Counted from the stretch's first letter, positions 25,030-34,177 are shown. The stretch: 46,241 bases of DNA from Bacteroidota bacterium (GCA_013287545.1 JABDDQ010000011.1:1-46241); one strand, 5' to 3'. The notes: a model not told the origin generated them from the letters alone. Translations and numbers: made by a program.

Positions 25030-25896
25030 ATGAAAACAAAAATCGCAACAGCACTTGCAGTATCTGGGCTCATGTTTGGTACAATTAAAGCTCAAACATT
25101 TAATACACAGGAAATTTCCATTCATTATGAAGTATACGGAAATCCGACTAACCCTCCTGTTCTCCTAATATCCGGTTTAGGCGGCGTAGGCGCAAGTTGG
25201 GGTCCTCAAATAAAAAAATTCGCAGAAAAGTATTATGTAATACTGCCTGACCAACGTGGCACAGGGCAAACTACCCATGCCAAAGATGGTTACACAACAC
25301 AGCAGCTTGCCGCCGATATGGCTTCACTTGTTGAACATCTTGCCTTAGGGCCAGTACACGTTGTTGGTTCGTCAACAGGCGGTGCCATTGCGCAGTACAT
25401 GGCTTTAAACCATCCAAATACAGTTCGCTCGCTTACCATTTCTTCTTCTTTTGCTCGCTTCGATGCATTTGTAAAACGTGAGTTTGAAATAAGGCGCAAA
25501 ATGGTTGCCGAATGGGATAAGCATACCGTACTCTCGGCAAATGCGCTCTTTCTTTTTTCATCTACATATACCCGCGAGCATCCGGAAAAGGTAGCCGCAT
25601 GGATAGAAAAAGCCTCGGCACATCCTGACAAACCTGAAGATAAAGAAATCAGTTTAAAGCGTATCGATATGGTAGCAGCACATGACGCATTTTCGAGACT
25701 TGGCGAAATTAAAAAGCCTACACTTGTTATTTGCGGAGACCATAATTTGTGTACCACGCTGGCTCTTTCAGAAGAAATTGCTAATGCTATAACCAATTCC
25801 AAATTAGCTATTATAAAAGATGCAGGTGAGTTAATAGAGCTTGAAAGAGAAGAAGAGTATTTTGATATAGTTAGTACTTTTATCGATTCCAAATAA
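25030..25896 (+). CDS. Exported alpha/beta-hydrolase with a His-to-Glu change
   Basis: A 288-residue protein with a signal peptide (1-21, ending TIKA) and a complete alpha/beta-hydrolase fold. The oxyanion segment is SGLGGVGASWG; the nucleophile elbow is GSSTG with Ser115; the acid is probably Asp237 in ICGDHN. Where the family normally has DAGH, this protein reads DAGELIELE, so the catalytic His is replaced by Glu267. His238 is near but not in the standard place. The enzyme may be inactive or may use another base. It is exported to the periplasm, and the next gene starts after 4 bases, indicating an operon. Confidence 0.85.
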   Translation: MKTKIATALAVSGLMFGTIKAQTFNTQEISIHYEVYGNPTNPPVLLISGLGGVGASWGPQIKKFAEKYYVILPDQRGTGQTTHAKDGYTTQQLAADMASLVEHLALGPVHVVGSSTGGAIAQYMALNHPNTVRSLTISSSFARFDAFVKREFEIRRKMVAEWDKHTVLSANALFLFSSTYTREHPEKVAAWIEKASAHPDKPEDKEISLKRIDMVAAHDAFSRLGEIKKPTLVICGDHNLCTTLALSEEIANAITNSKLAIIKDAGELIELEREEEYFDIVSTFIDSK

Positions 25897-25900
25897 CTAT

Positions 25901-26377
25901 ATGGAAACATGGCATGATTTTTTTGTGGCGGTGGCGGGAGCCGCCGCTGCTTTAACAGGTTTAATATTTGTAGGTGTATCGCTTAGCCTGAGCAAGATAA
26001 TTAATACAAAGCTCCCCGACAGGGCTTCGGAAGCTTTGATCCTTTTAATGGCAGTGCTCATTGTTTCCTGCTTATGCCTGGCACCACAATCATCAACCTT
26101 GTTAGGAACAGAGATTTTAGTGCTGGGAACTCTTGCTTGGTTTATTCTACTTAGGTTAGACTTATCTATTTTGCATGCTACGGATAAAGAATACAAACGT
26201 CATTACATGCGTATGATTTTACTTACCCAGTTAGCTACCTTATCATACGTTATCTCCGGTATTGTTACTTTAGTTTGCGGGGAAGAAGGCGCTTATTGGC
26301 TTATCCCTGCTGTAGTACTCTCATTTGGAAAAGCGGTGTTGGATGCTTGGGTAATATTAGTGGAGATACATCGGTAA
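25901..26377 (+). CDS. Four-helix integral membrane protein
   Basis: A 158-residue protein with four hydrophobic helices: about 7-30 (AVAGAAAALTGLIFVGVSLSL), 45-62, 68-85 and 103-150 (two closely spaced). It looks like an uncharacterised inner-membrane protein family that begins WHDFFVAVAGAAAALTGLIFVG. No transport or catalytic motif is visible. It begins 4 bases after the hydrolase stop and is surely cotranscribed with it. Confidence 0.75.
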   Translation: METWHDFFVAVAGAAAALTGLIFVGVSLSLSKIINTKLPDRASEALILLMAVLIVSCLCLAPQSSTLLGTEILVLGTLAWFILLRLDLSILHATDKEYKRHYMRMILLTQLATLSYVISGIVTLVCGEEGAYWLIPAVVLSFGKAVLDAWVILVEIHR

Positions 26378-26596
26378 ACTCTGACTCTTTCAAGACTGTA
26401 TAATTTTTCCTTGAAGAAGATATGCAGAAGCTATCAGAACAGCTTAGTTAAATGAAAATAAAGTAACTCAATAAGCTGTTTAACTTCTGTTCAAATGAAC
26501 TAATGTTGTGCTTAACATATTCAAGAATAAAATAAATAAAAGCCCTTTAGAGTTTAGATCTTAGTTCAATTAACTTTTTTTATTTGAACCTCCCAA
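26378..26596. other. AT-rich interval without a gene
   Basis: Together with the operator array after it this makes a 295-base gap. No ORF is supported. TTCTGTTCAAATGAAC at 26485-26500 is a near match to the palindrome at 7763, perhaps by chance. Confidence 0.4.
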
Positions 26597-26657
26597 CAAA
26601 GTAACTTTGGACTTTGTAGCAAAGTTGTTTAAAGGTTTTGTGCAGAACTTTGTAGCA
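26597..26657 (+). promoter_or_regulatory. ACTTTG/CAAAGT operator-promoter array of the SDR gene
   Basis: CAAAGT-A-ACTTTG (26597-26609) is a perfect palindrome containing TAACTTTG, a Bacteroidota -7 match. It abuts ACTTTG-TAG-CAAAGT (26611-26625), another inverted repeat. ACTTTGTAGCA occurs twice as a direct repeat (26611-26621, 26647-26657). The array ends 15 bases before the SDR ATG and is probably where its regulator binds. Confidence 0.55.
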
Positions 26658-26672
26658 TAAATTTTAAAGACA

Positions 26673-27605
26673 ATGGAAAACAAAAAAGCATATGTAATAA
26701 CCGGACCAACTTCGGGCATTGGTTATGAAACAGCGTTAGAACTTGCCAAACACGGTACAGTTATATTAGTAGGGCGTAGCAAAGAGAAACTACAACAGGT
26801 AGAGAAAACAATACAACAAGCAGGGCAAAATGCAGTATCGATAGTGTGCGATATTTCAGATATGACAAGTGTGAAACATGCAGCACAAAAAATTATCGAT
26901 CTTAAACTTCCCTTGGCAGGCTTATTGAACAATGCGGGCATTATGCCCCAAAAGGCAACAAAGAGTGCTCAGGGATGGGACATGACCTTTGCTACAAATC
27001 ACCTTGGCACATTTGCATTAACAGAAGCTCTGGCTCCGTATCTTTCTGAAAGCGCAAACGTAGTAAATATCGCTTCTGCTATCGAAGACCCTGAACGTAA
27101 ACCTGCTAAAATTATGGGCATGAAAGGGGGCCAATACATCTCTGCAGAAGCAAGTGCAAGAGGTGAGTGGAAAAAAGGAGGAACCAAATTAGCGGGTATA
27201 GATGCTTACGCCACTTCAAAACAATGTGTTCTTGCTTCTACTTTGGCTTTTTCAAGAGAAAATGAAAGATTGCGTTTTATTGCCGTAGAACCGGGAATAA
27301 CTGCCGGCACTGGTCTTGGTGCTGGTGATACACCTGCATTTCTTCGTGCAATTTTTGGCTTCATTTTCAGATACATGCCCCCTTTTTCCAAATACAGTAG
27401 TACTCCTAAAAAGTCGGCAATAGTCATCACTAAAATTTTGACTGATACATCAAATAAAACAGGTATTTATTTTGATGAGAAAGGTCAACCAATGAGAGGT
27501 TCAGAACTTGCCCACGATATAAAATTTCAAGACCGTGTTGTTTCAGAAACCCACGCTTTGTTGGCAAAGTATAAAATTAAATTAGTAGCTGCAAATGAAA
27601 GATAA
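26673..27605 (+). CDS. Short-chain dehydrogenase/reductase (SDR)
   Basis: A 310-residue cytosolic NAD(P)-dependent oxidoreductase. The Rossmann motif is TGPTSGIG at about residues 8-15, with VGRS after beta-2, suggesting NADPH through the Arg. NNAG appears at about 87-90 and the catalytic Tyr/Lys in YATSK at about 180-184, with a Ser in NIASAIEDP. It resembles WW-domain-oxidoreductase or retinol-dehydrogenase-like SDRs. The substrate is unknown. The AraC gene downstream overlaps it by 11 bases, so regulator and enzyme form one transcript. Confidence 0.9.
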   Translation: MENKKAYVITGPTSGIGYETALELAKHGTVILVGRSKEKLQQVEKTIQQAGQNAVSIVCDISDMTSVKHAAQKIIDLKLPLAGLLNNAGIMPQKATKSAQGWDMTFATNHLGTFALTEALAPYLSESANVVNIASAIEDPERKPAKIMGMKGGQYISAEASARGEWKKGGTKLAGIDAYATSKQCVLASTLAFSRENERLRFIAVEPGITAGTGLGAGDTPAFLRAIFGFIFRYMPPFSKYSSTPKKSAIVITKILTDTSNKTGIYFDEKGQPMRGSELAHDIKFQDRVVSETHALLAKYKIKLVAANER

Positions 27606-28377
27606 CACAGAGCATATGCATTATGTAGGGAAAGAGATTTCACCTGAACAGTTTATTCCTGAACATACATTGGCCTATGTTATAAAAGGTATCATGAATG
27701 TTTATGATGGCAATAAGTTAATATCCTTACATGCCGGCGATTGTTATATTGCACGAAAGAATAGATTAGCTCGCTACAACAAAGAAAAAGTGAATAATGA
27801 ACTGGAGAAAGTATTTGTGTTTTTTGATGAAGCTTTCTTAAAAAGATTTCAGGAAAGACACAAGCCCGCTATTACAAAATTCAAATCTAACGAAACACTT
27901 GCGCAGGTAAAGAAAAGTGATTTGCTTCCTAACTACATCCAATCCTTACTACCCTACTATAACCATGGAAAAATAAAAGAGGCTTTTGCCGATGTAAAAC
28001 GTGAAGAGTTGTTGATTATCTTACTACAAAAACAACCTGAGCTGGCAGGCTTGCTTTTTGATTACGGCATTCCTCAAAAAATAAACATAGAAGAGTTTAT
28101 GAACTGTAATTTCAAGTTCAATGTAAGTATCGAACGCTTTGCATACCTTACCGGGCGTAGCATCTCCTCTTTTAAACGCGATTTCAAAACAACATTTAAT
28201 GAAACGCCTAATCATTGGCTAATGCAAAAGCGTTTGCAGGAGGCTCACTTTCTAATTGAGAAGAAAAAGAAAAAATCATCTGAAATTTATCTTGAATTAG
28301 GCTTCGAAGATTTATCTCATTTTTCCTTTGCCTTTAAAAAGCAGTTTGGCTATGCACCCTCTGATTTGAAGAAGTAA
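27595..28377 (+). CDS. AraC-family transcriptional regulator (ExsA-like layout)
   Basis: A 260-residue regulator. An N-terminal cupin-like sensor (about 10-85, with AYVIKGIMNVYDGNKLISLHAGDC) is followed by a helical linker and a tandem HTH (about 165-258: NVSIERFAYLTGRSISSFKRDF and SEIYLELGFEDLSHFSFAFKKQFGYAPSDLKK). The family pairs with redox genes in Bacteroidota. Its start lies within the SDR 3' end (11-base overlap), indicating coupled translation and probable autoregulation through the ACTTTG array. Confidence 0.9.
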   Translation: MKDNTEHMHYVGKEISPEQFIPEHTLAYVIKGIMNVYDGNKLISLHAGDCYIARKNRLARYNKEKVNNELEKVFVFFDEAFLKRFQERHKPAITKFKSNETLAQVKKSDLLPNYIQSLLPYYNHGKIKEAFADVKREELLIILLQKQPELAGLLFDYGIPQKINIEEFMNCNFKFNVSIERFAYLTGRSISSFKRDFKTTFNETPNHWLMQKRLQEAHFLIEKKKKKSSEIYLELGFEDLSHFSFAFKKQFGYAPSDLKK

Positions 28378-28536
28378 CAACCTATTACTTTTTACGTGTA
28401 AAGATTTTTCAAAGCGCATCATTCACTTTTATGCACTTGTCAATAAAACCTCGTTTCGATTACAACAATTCTCAATTAGGCTACATTTAATAACCATCTT
28501 CGTTCGAACTTTGTCATGAATTTAAAACACAAAAAC

Positions 28537-29511
28537 ATGAAAAGAGAATTAGGAAAAAATGGCCCAATGATCTCAGCTATAGGTTTAGGATGTATGGGGA
28601 TGTCTGGTGCATACGGACAAAGTGATGAAAAAGAATCCATCGCTACAATTGAAAGAGCCCTTGAACTTGGGCATGATTTTTTAGATACTGCTGATTTCTA
28701 TCTTTCGGGACATAACGAAATGCTTATTGGGCAAGCTATTAAAGGTAAAAGAGATAAAGCCTTTCTCTCTGTTAAAACCGGAATGATGGCTTCTCCAATG
28801 GGTTATGGAGCTGTAAATGGCCACCCCGATTATATTCGCCATGCTGTAATGCACAGCTTACAACGCCTCAAAACGGATTACATTGATTTGTATACCATTG
28901 CAAGAATAGATCCAAATGTACCTGTCGAAGAAACGGTTGGCGCATTAGCCGAACTGGTTGCTAAAGGTGTCGTTAAATATATTGGTCTCTCTGAAGCATC
29001 TGTTCAAAGTATTCGTAAAGCTGCCTCTACTCATGCCATTACCGCTCTTCAGATTGAATATTCTCTTTGGACGCGTGATATTGAAGCAGAAGTCCTGCCA
29101 ACAGTTCGTGAATTAGGCATTGGCATTGTAGCATACTCTCCATTAAGCAGAGGCTTCCTGAGCGGAGAACTTAAAAAACCCGAAGACATTAAAGACAACC
29201 GTGCTCACATGCCACGTTTTCAGGGCGATAATTTTTATAGGAATCTTGAGCTGGTAGAAAAAATAAAAACGTTAGCTGTACAAAAAAAATGTAGCCCTTC
29301 TCAATTGGCGATTGCTTGGGTATTGGCACAGGGCGAAGATATTATTACAATACCGGGCACGAAGCGTATAAAATATCTTGAAGAAAATTTTGCTTCAGAA
29401 AAGGTAAAACTCACTCAAGAAGATTTACAAAGCATTAATGCCATTATGCCTTTTGGAATTGCGTCAGGAACTCGTTATCCTGAAAAGTTTATGGGTATTC
29501 TGAACAAGTAG
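28537..29511 (+). CDS. Aldo/keto reductase with a substituted catalytic His
   Basis: 324 residues from the ATG at 28537; the frame also has an ATG at 28516, but that leaves almost no room for a leader. The TIM-barrel reductase reads LGKNGPMISAIGLGCMGMS, FLDTADFY (Asp and Tyr of the tetrad), SVKTG (Lys), then DLYTIARIDPNVP. Canonical relatives such as the one at 40264 have [10 protein letters not shown], so the tetrad His is Ala here. A subgroup with PARIDP in this place exists, so this may be a known variant. NADPH-binding IPGTKRIKYLEEN is intact. Confidence 0.87.
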   Translation: MKRELGKNGPMISAIGLGCMGMSGAYGQSDEKESIATIERALELGHDFLDTADFYLSGHNEMLIGQAIKGKRDKAFLSVKTGMMASPMGYGAVNGHPDYIRHAVMHSLQRLKTDYIDLYTIARIDPNVPVEETVGALAELVAKGVVKYIGLSEASVQSIRKAASTHAITALQIEYSLWTRDIEAEVLPTVRELGIGIVAYSPLSRGFLSGELKKPEDIKDNRAHMPRFQGDNFYRNLELVEKIKTLAVQKKCSPSQLAIAWVLAQGEDIITIPGTKRIKYLEENFASEKVKLTQEDLQSINAIMPFGIASGTRYPEKFMGILNK

Positions 29512-29550
29512 CCAATTTCTTGTTAAGAATAAAATGAATAAATTTATTGA

Positions 29551-30468
29551 ATGAAAAAGGAAGAAAATATTCCGCATAAGTTTGAATCCCTATCTGAAAT
29601 GCATCGGTTGCTGGGGCTTCCAAAGCCTTTGCATCCTTTGATTAGTTTGGTAGAAAACAAAGACAATAAAATAGATGTAACTAAACTACCCACATCTTTC
29701 GTCCATTGCTTCTATAAAATTTCGCTTAAAACTAATTTAACTGGCAAAATAAAATACGGTCAGGGTTACTATGATTTCGAGGAAGGAGGATTGTTGTTTA
29801 AGGCCCCTAATCAGGTGAGCGCAAATGCTGAAATCAGCCAGGATCATTCAGGATTTACAGTACTATTTCATCCCGATTTTTTAGCCGGCTATCCATTAGC
29901 AAAAAAAATAAAGAAATATGGTTTCTTTTCATATTCGGTAAATGAAGCATTGCATCTTTCAGACAAAGAAAAGACAACCATCATTTCTGTATTTAAAAAT
30001 ATGGAAGAAGAGTTAAACCGCACCATAGATGATTTTAGTCAGGATGTTGTTATTTCTCAAATAGAGTTATTATTGAATTACAGTAATCGCTTCTACAAAC
30101 GCCAGTTCATTACAAGAAAAGCCATCAATAATGATTTGCTGTCAAAGATGGAAGAGATTTTGGATGATTATTTTAATAACGAAAAATCAATAAAAGAAGG
30201 GATACCCACCGTACATTTTTTGGCAGATAAACTAAATCTAACTCCGAGTTATTTAAGCGATATGCTACGTTCCTTAACAGGCCAAAACACTCAGCATCAT
30301 ATACACAATAAACTAATTGAAAAAGCTAAAGAAAGATTATCTACTACTAATCTAACCGTTGCAGAAATTGCGTACGAATTGGGTTTCGAGCATTCACAAA
30401 GCTTTTCCAAATTATTTAAAAGCAAAACAAATCAAAGTCCTATAGAGTTTAGAAGTTCTTTCAATTAA
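29551..30468 (+). CDS. AraC-family transcriptional regulator
   Basis: A 305-residue regulator with an N-terminal sensor (about 40-150, including IKYGQGYYDFEEGGLLFKAPNQ and FHPDFLAGYPLAKKI) and a C-terminal tandem HTH (about 210-303: TVHFLADKLNLTPSYLSDMLRSLTGQ and VAEIAYELGFEHSQSFSKLFKSKTNQSPIEFR). It begins 39 bases after the aldo/keto reductase and probably controls it. It is clearly paralogous to the regulator at 41389, which also stands near an aldo/keto reductase; both share FFSYSxNEALHLS and RFYxRQFITR. Confidence 0.92.
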   Translation: MKKEENIPHKFESLSEMHRLLGLPKPLHPLISLVENKDNKIDVTKLPTSFVHCFYKISLKTNLTGKIKYGQGYYDFEEGGLLFKAPNQVSANAEISQDHSGFTVLFHPDFLAGYPLAKKIKKYGFFSYSVNEALHLSDKEKTTIISVFKNMEEELNRTIDDFSQDVVISQIELLLNYSNRFYKRQFITRKAINNDLLSKMEEILDDYFNNEKSIKEGIPTVHFLADKLNLTPSYLSDMLRSLTGQNTQHHIHNKLIEKAKERLSTTNLTVAEIAYELGFEHSQSFSKLFKSKTNQSPIEFRSSFN

Positions 30469-30521
30469 AAACTCGATTGCTAGCGAAAAAGCCTTAAGAG
30501 CAAGCGACAAATACAAAAACA

Positions 30522-30529
30522 TATCTTTG
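30522..30529 (+). promoter_or_regulatory. Bacteroidota -7 element for the 30540 regulator
   Basis: TATCTTTG matches TAnnTTTG with its last base 11 bases before the ATG at 30540, leaving a leader of only a few bases. Confidence 0.5.
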
Positions 30530-30539
30530 TATTAAGGTG

Positions 30540-31412
30540 ATGCCTAAAAAGAATAATCACATACCTGTAAATTCAATGGCCGACAATTTCAGCCGGGGTA
30601 TTTCTATTGATAAAATCAACATTAAAAAATCTGATTTTAAAACAGCACAGCAATACGAAGAATCAAAACAATCACATCGGGATGAAGGACACACTTTTCA
30701 CATACTTAAAAAAGGGAGTGTTGTTATTGAAATTGATTTTCAAAAGTATAAAATCAAAGCCCCGGCTGTTGTTTATATGCACCCAAATCAAGTGCATCGT
30801 ATTTTAGATTTTAAAGATATTACTGTTTGCTCTCTTGCAATCACAAATGAAAATCTAAATCCTGAATATCTTACATTTTTAGAAGACATTGTACCTGCAA
30901 AGCCATTAGCTCTGACAAAAAATACTTTCACAAATATTTTTGAAACCTTTTCACTGTGTTTAAATTTTTCCAAGCAAAAAGAAAACAAATTATACCACTC
31001 GCTTTTAAAAGAAAGTTGCAATACTTTAGTAGCATTAATTACTTCAACCTTTTTAAATCAACATAAATCTTCCAGTAAGCTTTCAAGAGCCGAGTTAATT
31101 TCTAAATCATTTAAACAATTATTAGAAAAAAATTATCGTACTATTAAACGACCTTCTGAGTACGCAAAACAGTTAAACATTTCTACTCATTATTTAAATG
31201 AAAGCATTAAAAGCACAACAGGTTTATCTGTTTCGCAACACATTCAAGCCAGAATTATATTAGAGGCTAAACGTTTGCTTCATCATACTCATAAATCGGT
31301 TAAAGAAATAGCTTTTGAATTGGGCTATGAGGACTATCCTTATTTTTCAAGGGTTTTTACCAAGGCTACAGGTATGTCTGCATTGACTTTCCGAAACAAA
31401 AGGCACGATTAG
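30540..31412 (+). CDS. AraC-family transcriptional regulator with cupin sensor
   Basis: 290 residues from the ATG at 30540 (a GTG sits in frame just before it). The N-terminal cupin has HTFHILKKGSVVIEIDFQKYKIKAPAVVYMHPNQVHRI, and the C-terminal tandem HTH (about 185-288) has RPSEYAKQLNISTHYLNESIKSTTGLS and VKEIAFELGYEDYPYFSRVFTKATGMSALTFR. It is followed after 80 bases by the FAD monooxygenase on the same strand, the likely target. The -7 element at 30522 supports a separate transcript from the preceding AraC gene. Confidence 0.92.
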   Translation: MPKKNNHIPVNSMADNFSRGISIDKINIKKSDFKTAQQYEESKQSHRDEGHTFHILKKGSVVIEIDFQKYKIKAPAVVYMHPNQVHRILDFKDITVCSLAITNENLNPEYLTFLEDIVPAKPLALTKNTFTNIFETFSLCLNFSKQKENKLYHSLLKESCNTLVALITSTFLNQHKSSSKLSRAELISKSFKQLLEKNYRTIKRPSEYAKQLNISTHYLNESIKSTTGLSVSQHIQARIILEAKRLLHHTHKSVKEIAFELGYEDYPYFSRVFTKATGMSALTFRNKRHD

Positions 31413-31492
31413 TCCAATACTTGCCCCCATTCGTTATTTACTGTTGCTCAATTACTTCCCAATTTTGCCTCGTAAAATTAAATGAGTAAAAA

Positions 31493-32596
31493 ATGGAACA
31501 AGATAAAAAGGTACTTGTATCGGGTGCAAGTTTTGCAGGATTAACAACTGCATATTGGATGAATAAAATGGGTTACAAAGTAACCGTTGTAGAAATTGGA
31601 AACCACCTCAAAATGGGCGGTACGCCTGTAGATATTAAAGACAGTACAATTGACATTGTAAAACGAATGGGGCTTTTTGAACAAATTAAAGCCAATAGAG
31701 TGGGCCCTGAAAAGTGGGAATTCAAAAATTCCAATGATGTTACGGAACATATGGTGGCACTGGAAAAATTACCGGATAATGAGTTTGAAATAGAAAGAGA
31801 CTTGTTACTCAATATGCTTTTTGATCTTATAAAAAATGATGTACAATTTGTCTTCAACAACAGTATTGTAGCATTAAACGAAACAAAAGACAATATTGAA
31901 GTTACTTTTAAAAACGGCTCACAACAGGTTTATGATTTAGTATTTGGTTGCGATGGCATACATTCTTCCGTGCGAAGAATTTGGTTTGGAAACGAAGCTG
32001 AATACGTTCGTTTTTTAGGACAGTATTTTGCCATTGCTATTACAAATAAGTTACTGGTTGAACAAGGTGCCTATCAGCTTTATGCAGAGCCTAATAAAGG
32101 TATTGCTCTTTATGCATACAATAATAAAACCGATATCATTTTTACCTTCCGACCAAAGGAAAAAATTGATTACGATTTTCGAAACCAGGAACAACATAAA
32201 AAAATAATTTCAGAGCAATTTGAAAGTACAAGTTGGCGAAGTGAAGAACTATTAAATGAACTACTGCACGCTAAATCTTTTTACTTCGATAAATTTTGTC
32301 AGGTAAAAATGCCGCTGTGGACAAAAGGTCGTGTAGCTTTGGTAGGCGACGCAGCTTATTGTGCTTCGCCAGCGGCAGGTATGGGAGGTTCATTAGCCAT
32401 AATAGGTGCAACCGCGTTAGCAGACGCTTTTGAAAAACACAACGGAAATTTTGAATTGGCTTTTGAAGAATACAATAAAGGCTTACGACCTTTCATAGAA
32501 GAAATACAAGCAGGCGCAGTGCAAATGTTAGAGAAGCTCCTTCCGCGTACCGAAGAAGAAGTAAAGTGGAGAAATAAGCATGGATTCGAGTTTTAA
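31493..32596 (+). CDS. FAD-dependent monooxygenase (class A flavoprotein)
   Basis: A 367-residue enzyme of the PHBH/TetX-like group. The dinucleotide fold begins VLVSGASFAGLTTAYWMNKMGYKVTVVE, the DG motif is CDGIHSSVRR (about 152-161), and the second FAD motif is GRVALVGDAAYCASPAAGMGGS (about 281-302). These are the expected landmarks for NAD(P)H- and O2-dependent hydroxylation of an aromatic or polyketide-like compound. Relatives include antibiotic-modifying enzymes, but no substrate can be assigned. It follows an AraC regulator. Confidence 0.9.
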   Translation: MEQDKKVLVSGASFAGLTTAYWMNKMGYKVTVVEIGNHLKMGGTPVDIKDSTIDIVKRMGLFEQIKANRVGPEKWEFKNSNDVTEHMVALEKLPDNEFEIERDLLLNMLFDLIKNDVQFVFNNSIVALNETKDNIEVTFKNGSQQVYDLVFGCDGIHSSVRRIWFGNEAEYVRFLGQYFAIAITNKLLVEQGAYQLYAEPNKGIALYAYNNKTDIIFTFRPKEKIDYDFRNQEQHKKIISEQFESTSWRSEELLNELLHAKSFYFDKFCQVKMPLWTKGRVALVGDAAYCASPAAGMGGSLAIIGATALADAFEKHNGNFELAFEEYNKGLRPFIEEIQAGAVQMLEKLLPRTEEEVKWRNKHGFEF

Positions 32597-32680
32597 TGAA
32601 ATGATAACAAGAACTATGATAAAAGAAACTTCAATTAATTATCTTTACATCTTTAATGATAACCTTTTAAATTAAAGATA

Positions 32681-33166
32681 ATGAATAACACAAATAACAC
32701 TTTGAAGAAAATTGCGCTTGATGGATGGAATACTCAAATAACAAGGGCAAACAAATTGATAGACGGCTTAACGGACGAACAACTTTTGCATGAAGTGGCG
32801 CCAAGCAGGAATAGCGGCTTGTATTTACTCGGCCATCTAACGGCTGTACACGATGCTATGTTGCCGTTGATGGATTTATGTGAAAAGCTACATCCTGAAA
32901 TGGAAGAAGTATTTATTAAAAATCCTGATAAATCCTCCCTTCAAAAACCAAGTGCAAAACAGGTAAGAGAAAACTGGCATCAAGTAAATACACATCTTAC
33001 TCAAAAGATGGAGGCGTTAAGCGGAGAACAGTTGCTGGACAAACACAACTCTGTTTCTGCCGAGGATTTTGAGAAAGAGCCTCACCGTAATAAGCTAAAT
33101 ATTATCATAGGCAGAACCGGTCACCTGGCATACCACTTGGGGCAAATGGCTTTCTTAAAGAAGTAG
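32681..33166 (+). CDS. DinB-family protein
   Basis: A 161-residue four-helix-bundle protein. Candidate metal ligands are His in LYLLGHLTAVHD (about 49-56) and in TGHLAYHLGQMAFLKK at the C-terminus, the positions where DinB/YfiT proteins bind divalent metal. Members act as metal-dependent thiol transferases or remain uncharacterised. It stands alone between the monooxygenase and a minus-strand AraC gene. Confidence 0.82.
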   Translation: MNNTNNTLKKIALDGWNTQITRANKLIDGLTDEQLLHEVAPSRNSGLYLLGHLTAVHDAMLPLMDLCEKLHPEMEEVFIKNPDKSSLQKPSAKQVRENWHQVNTHLTQKMEALSGEQLLDKHNSVSAEDFEKEPHRNKLNIIIGRTGHLAYHLGQMAFLKK

Positions 33167-33190
33167 TTAACCTGCAAAAGTATTTCTGTT

Positions 33191-34102
33191 TTAAGAAAGA
33201 ATTTTCCTTCGATAGTTTGCAGGAGTTTCCCCTACTTTTGATTTGAAAAGTCTATTAAATGCTGCTTCAGATTGATAGCCAACCTTACTTGCTATCTCAC
33301 TGATATTTTCTTTGCTTGTCGATAAAATTTCTTTCGATTTTAAAATGCGCCAGTTGGTCAAATAACTTAATGGAGTTTCGCCTACTAATCTTTTAAATTC
33401 TCTGCAATACAACGAGCGGGACATACCAGCGGCAACAGCTAATTGATGTAATGTCCAGTCTTTTTCAGGAGATTGATGTATAGATTTTAAAGAATTACTA
33501 ATTCTGTTATCCTTTAATGCCATAAGAAAACCCGCTTTTATATCTACCTGTTCTATATAAGCACGAATAATTAATACAAAAAGAATATCAACCAAGCGTC
33601 CTAAAATTAATTTACTTCCTATTTTTTCAGCACTTATCTCTTCATTCATTAATACTGCGGCCTGCTCCAGCCACAAGTTTAATTCTTGAGTGGTATTTAT
33701 ATGTATCACTTTAGGCAGCGACTTAATAAAAGGATGTTGTACAGACGGAGTAAACTCAAAATGCCCACCCATTAATATAGTCTCTTCATCTTTCCCTTGA
33801 AATAAAGGCTTTCCACTGTGAAAAGCTTTGCCGAATTGCGAAGCCGGCACACAAGTAGTATTCGATTTGCCTGAAATAAGATGTTTAGAACCATGAGGGA
33901 TACAAACAAAATCGCCCACATTCATTTTTATAACCTTCTCACCAGGTACCCTCAAATAACAAGTGCCTTTTAAAAGCCTCCAAAACTGTGAGCGTGAATC
34001 TTGCTCTATTTCTATACCCCAAGATGATACAGAAAATTGCAGTTTTGGATAAACAACTGTTTTCAATTTGGCACTCTCTAAAACACCACTTAATGCATCC
34101 AT
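33191..34102 (-). CDS. AraC-family transcriptional regulator with cupin sensor
   Basis: A 303-residue regulator. The N-terminal cupin (about 15-130) contains SQFWRLLKGTCYLRVPGEKVIKMNVGDFVCIPHG and a QHPFIKSLPKVIHI strand, a sensor type associated with enzymes acting on small organic compounds. The tandem HTH (about 205-300) has LHQLAVAAGMSRSLYCREFKRLVGETPLSYL and ISEIASKVGYQSEAAFNRLFKSKVGETPANYRR. It is divergent from the NTF2-like gene at 34206, and the SDR lies beyond, the classic arrangement for regulating a divergent target. Confidence 0.92.
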   Translation of the reverse strand: MDALSGVLESAKLKTVVYPKLQFSVSSWGIEIEQDSRSQFWRLLKGTCYLRVPGEKVIKMNVGDFVCIPHGSKHLISGKSNTTCVPASQFGKAFHSGKPLFQGKDEETILMGGHFEFTPSVQHPFIKSLPKVIHINTTQELNLWLEQAAVLMNEEISAEKIGSKLILGRLVDILFVLIIRAYIEQVDIKAGFLMALKDNRISNSLKSIHQSPEKDWTLHQLAVAAGMSRSLYCREFKRLVGETPLSYLTNWRILKSKEILSTSKENISEIASKVGYQSEAAFNRLFKSKVGETPANYRRKILS

Positions 34103-34169
34103 AGCTTAAATATATACGATTGAGCAAATATATTGGACTTATTGATACCGATAACGCAAGTGAAGCAAT

Positions 34170-34177
34170 TATTTTTG
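34170..34177 (+). promoter_or_regulatory. Bacteroidota -7 element for the NTF2-like gene
   Basis: TATTTTTG matches TAnnTTTG in the divergent 103-base interval between the AraC gene and the NTF2-like gene, 28 bases before the latter. Confidence 0.45.

Noticed and set aside
25290-26196. Minus-strand frames opposite the hydrolase and membrane protein genes
   Set aside because: Both lie opposite genes with clear family motifs and show no recognisable domain of their own.
26485-26500. A third copy of the candidate attachment site (TTCTGTTCAAATGAAC)
   Set aside because: Only the palindromic core GTTCAxATGAAC matches, with mismatches elsewhere; such a short palindrome is expected by chance in this DNA.
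28537-29511. Aldo/keto reductase as a dead enzyme
   Set aside because: The His-to-Ala change lies in a PARIDP-like context that I recall from other members of the family, so inactivity cannot be claimed.
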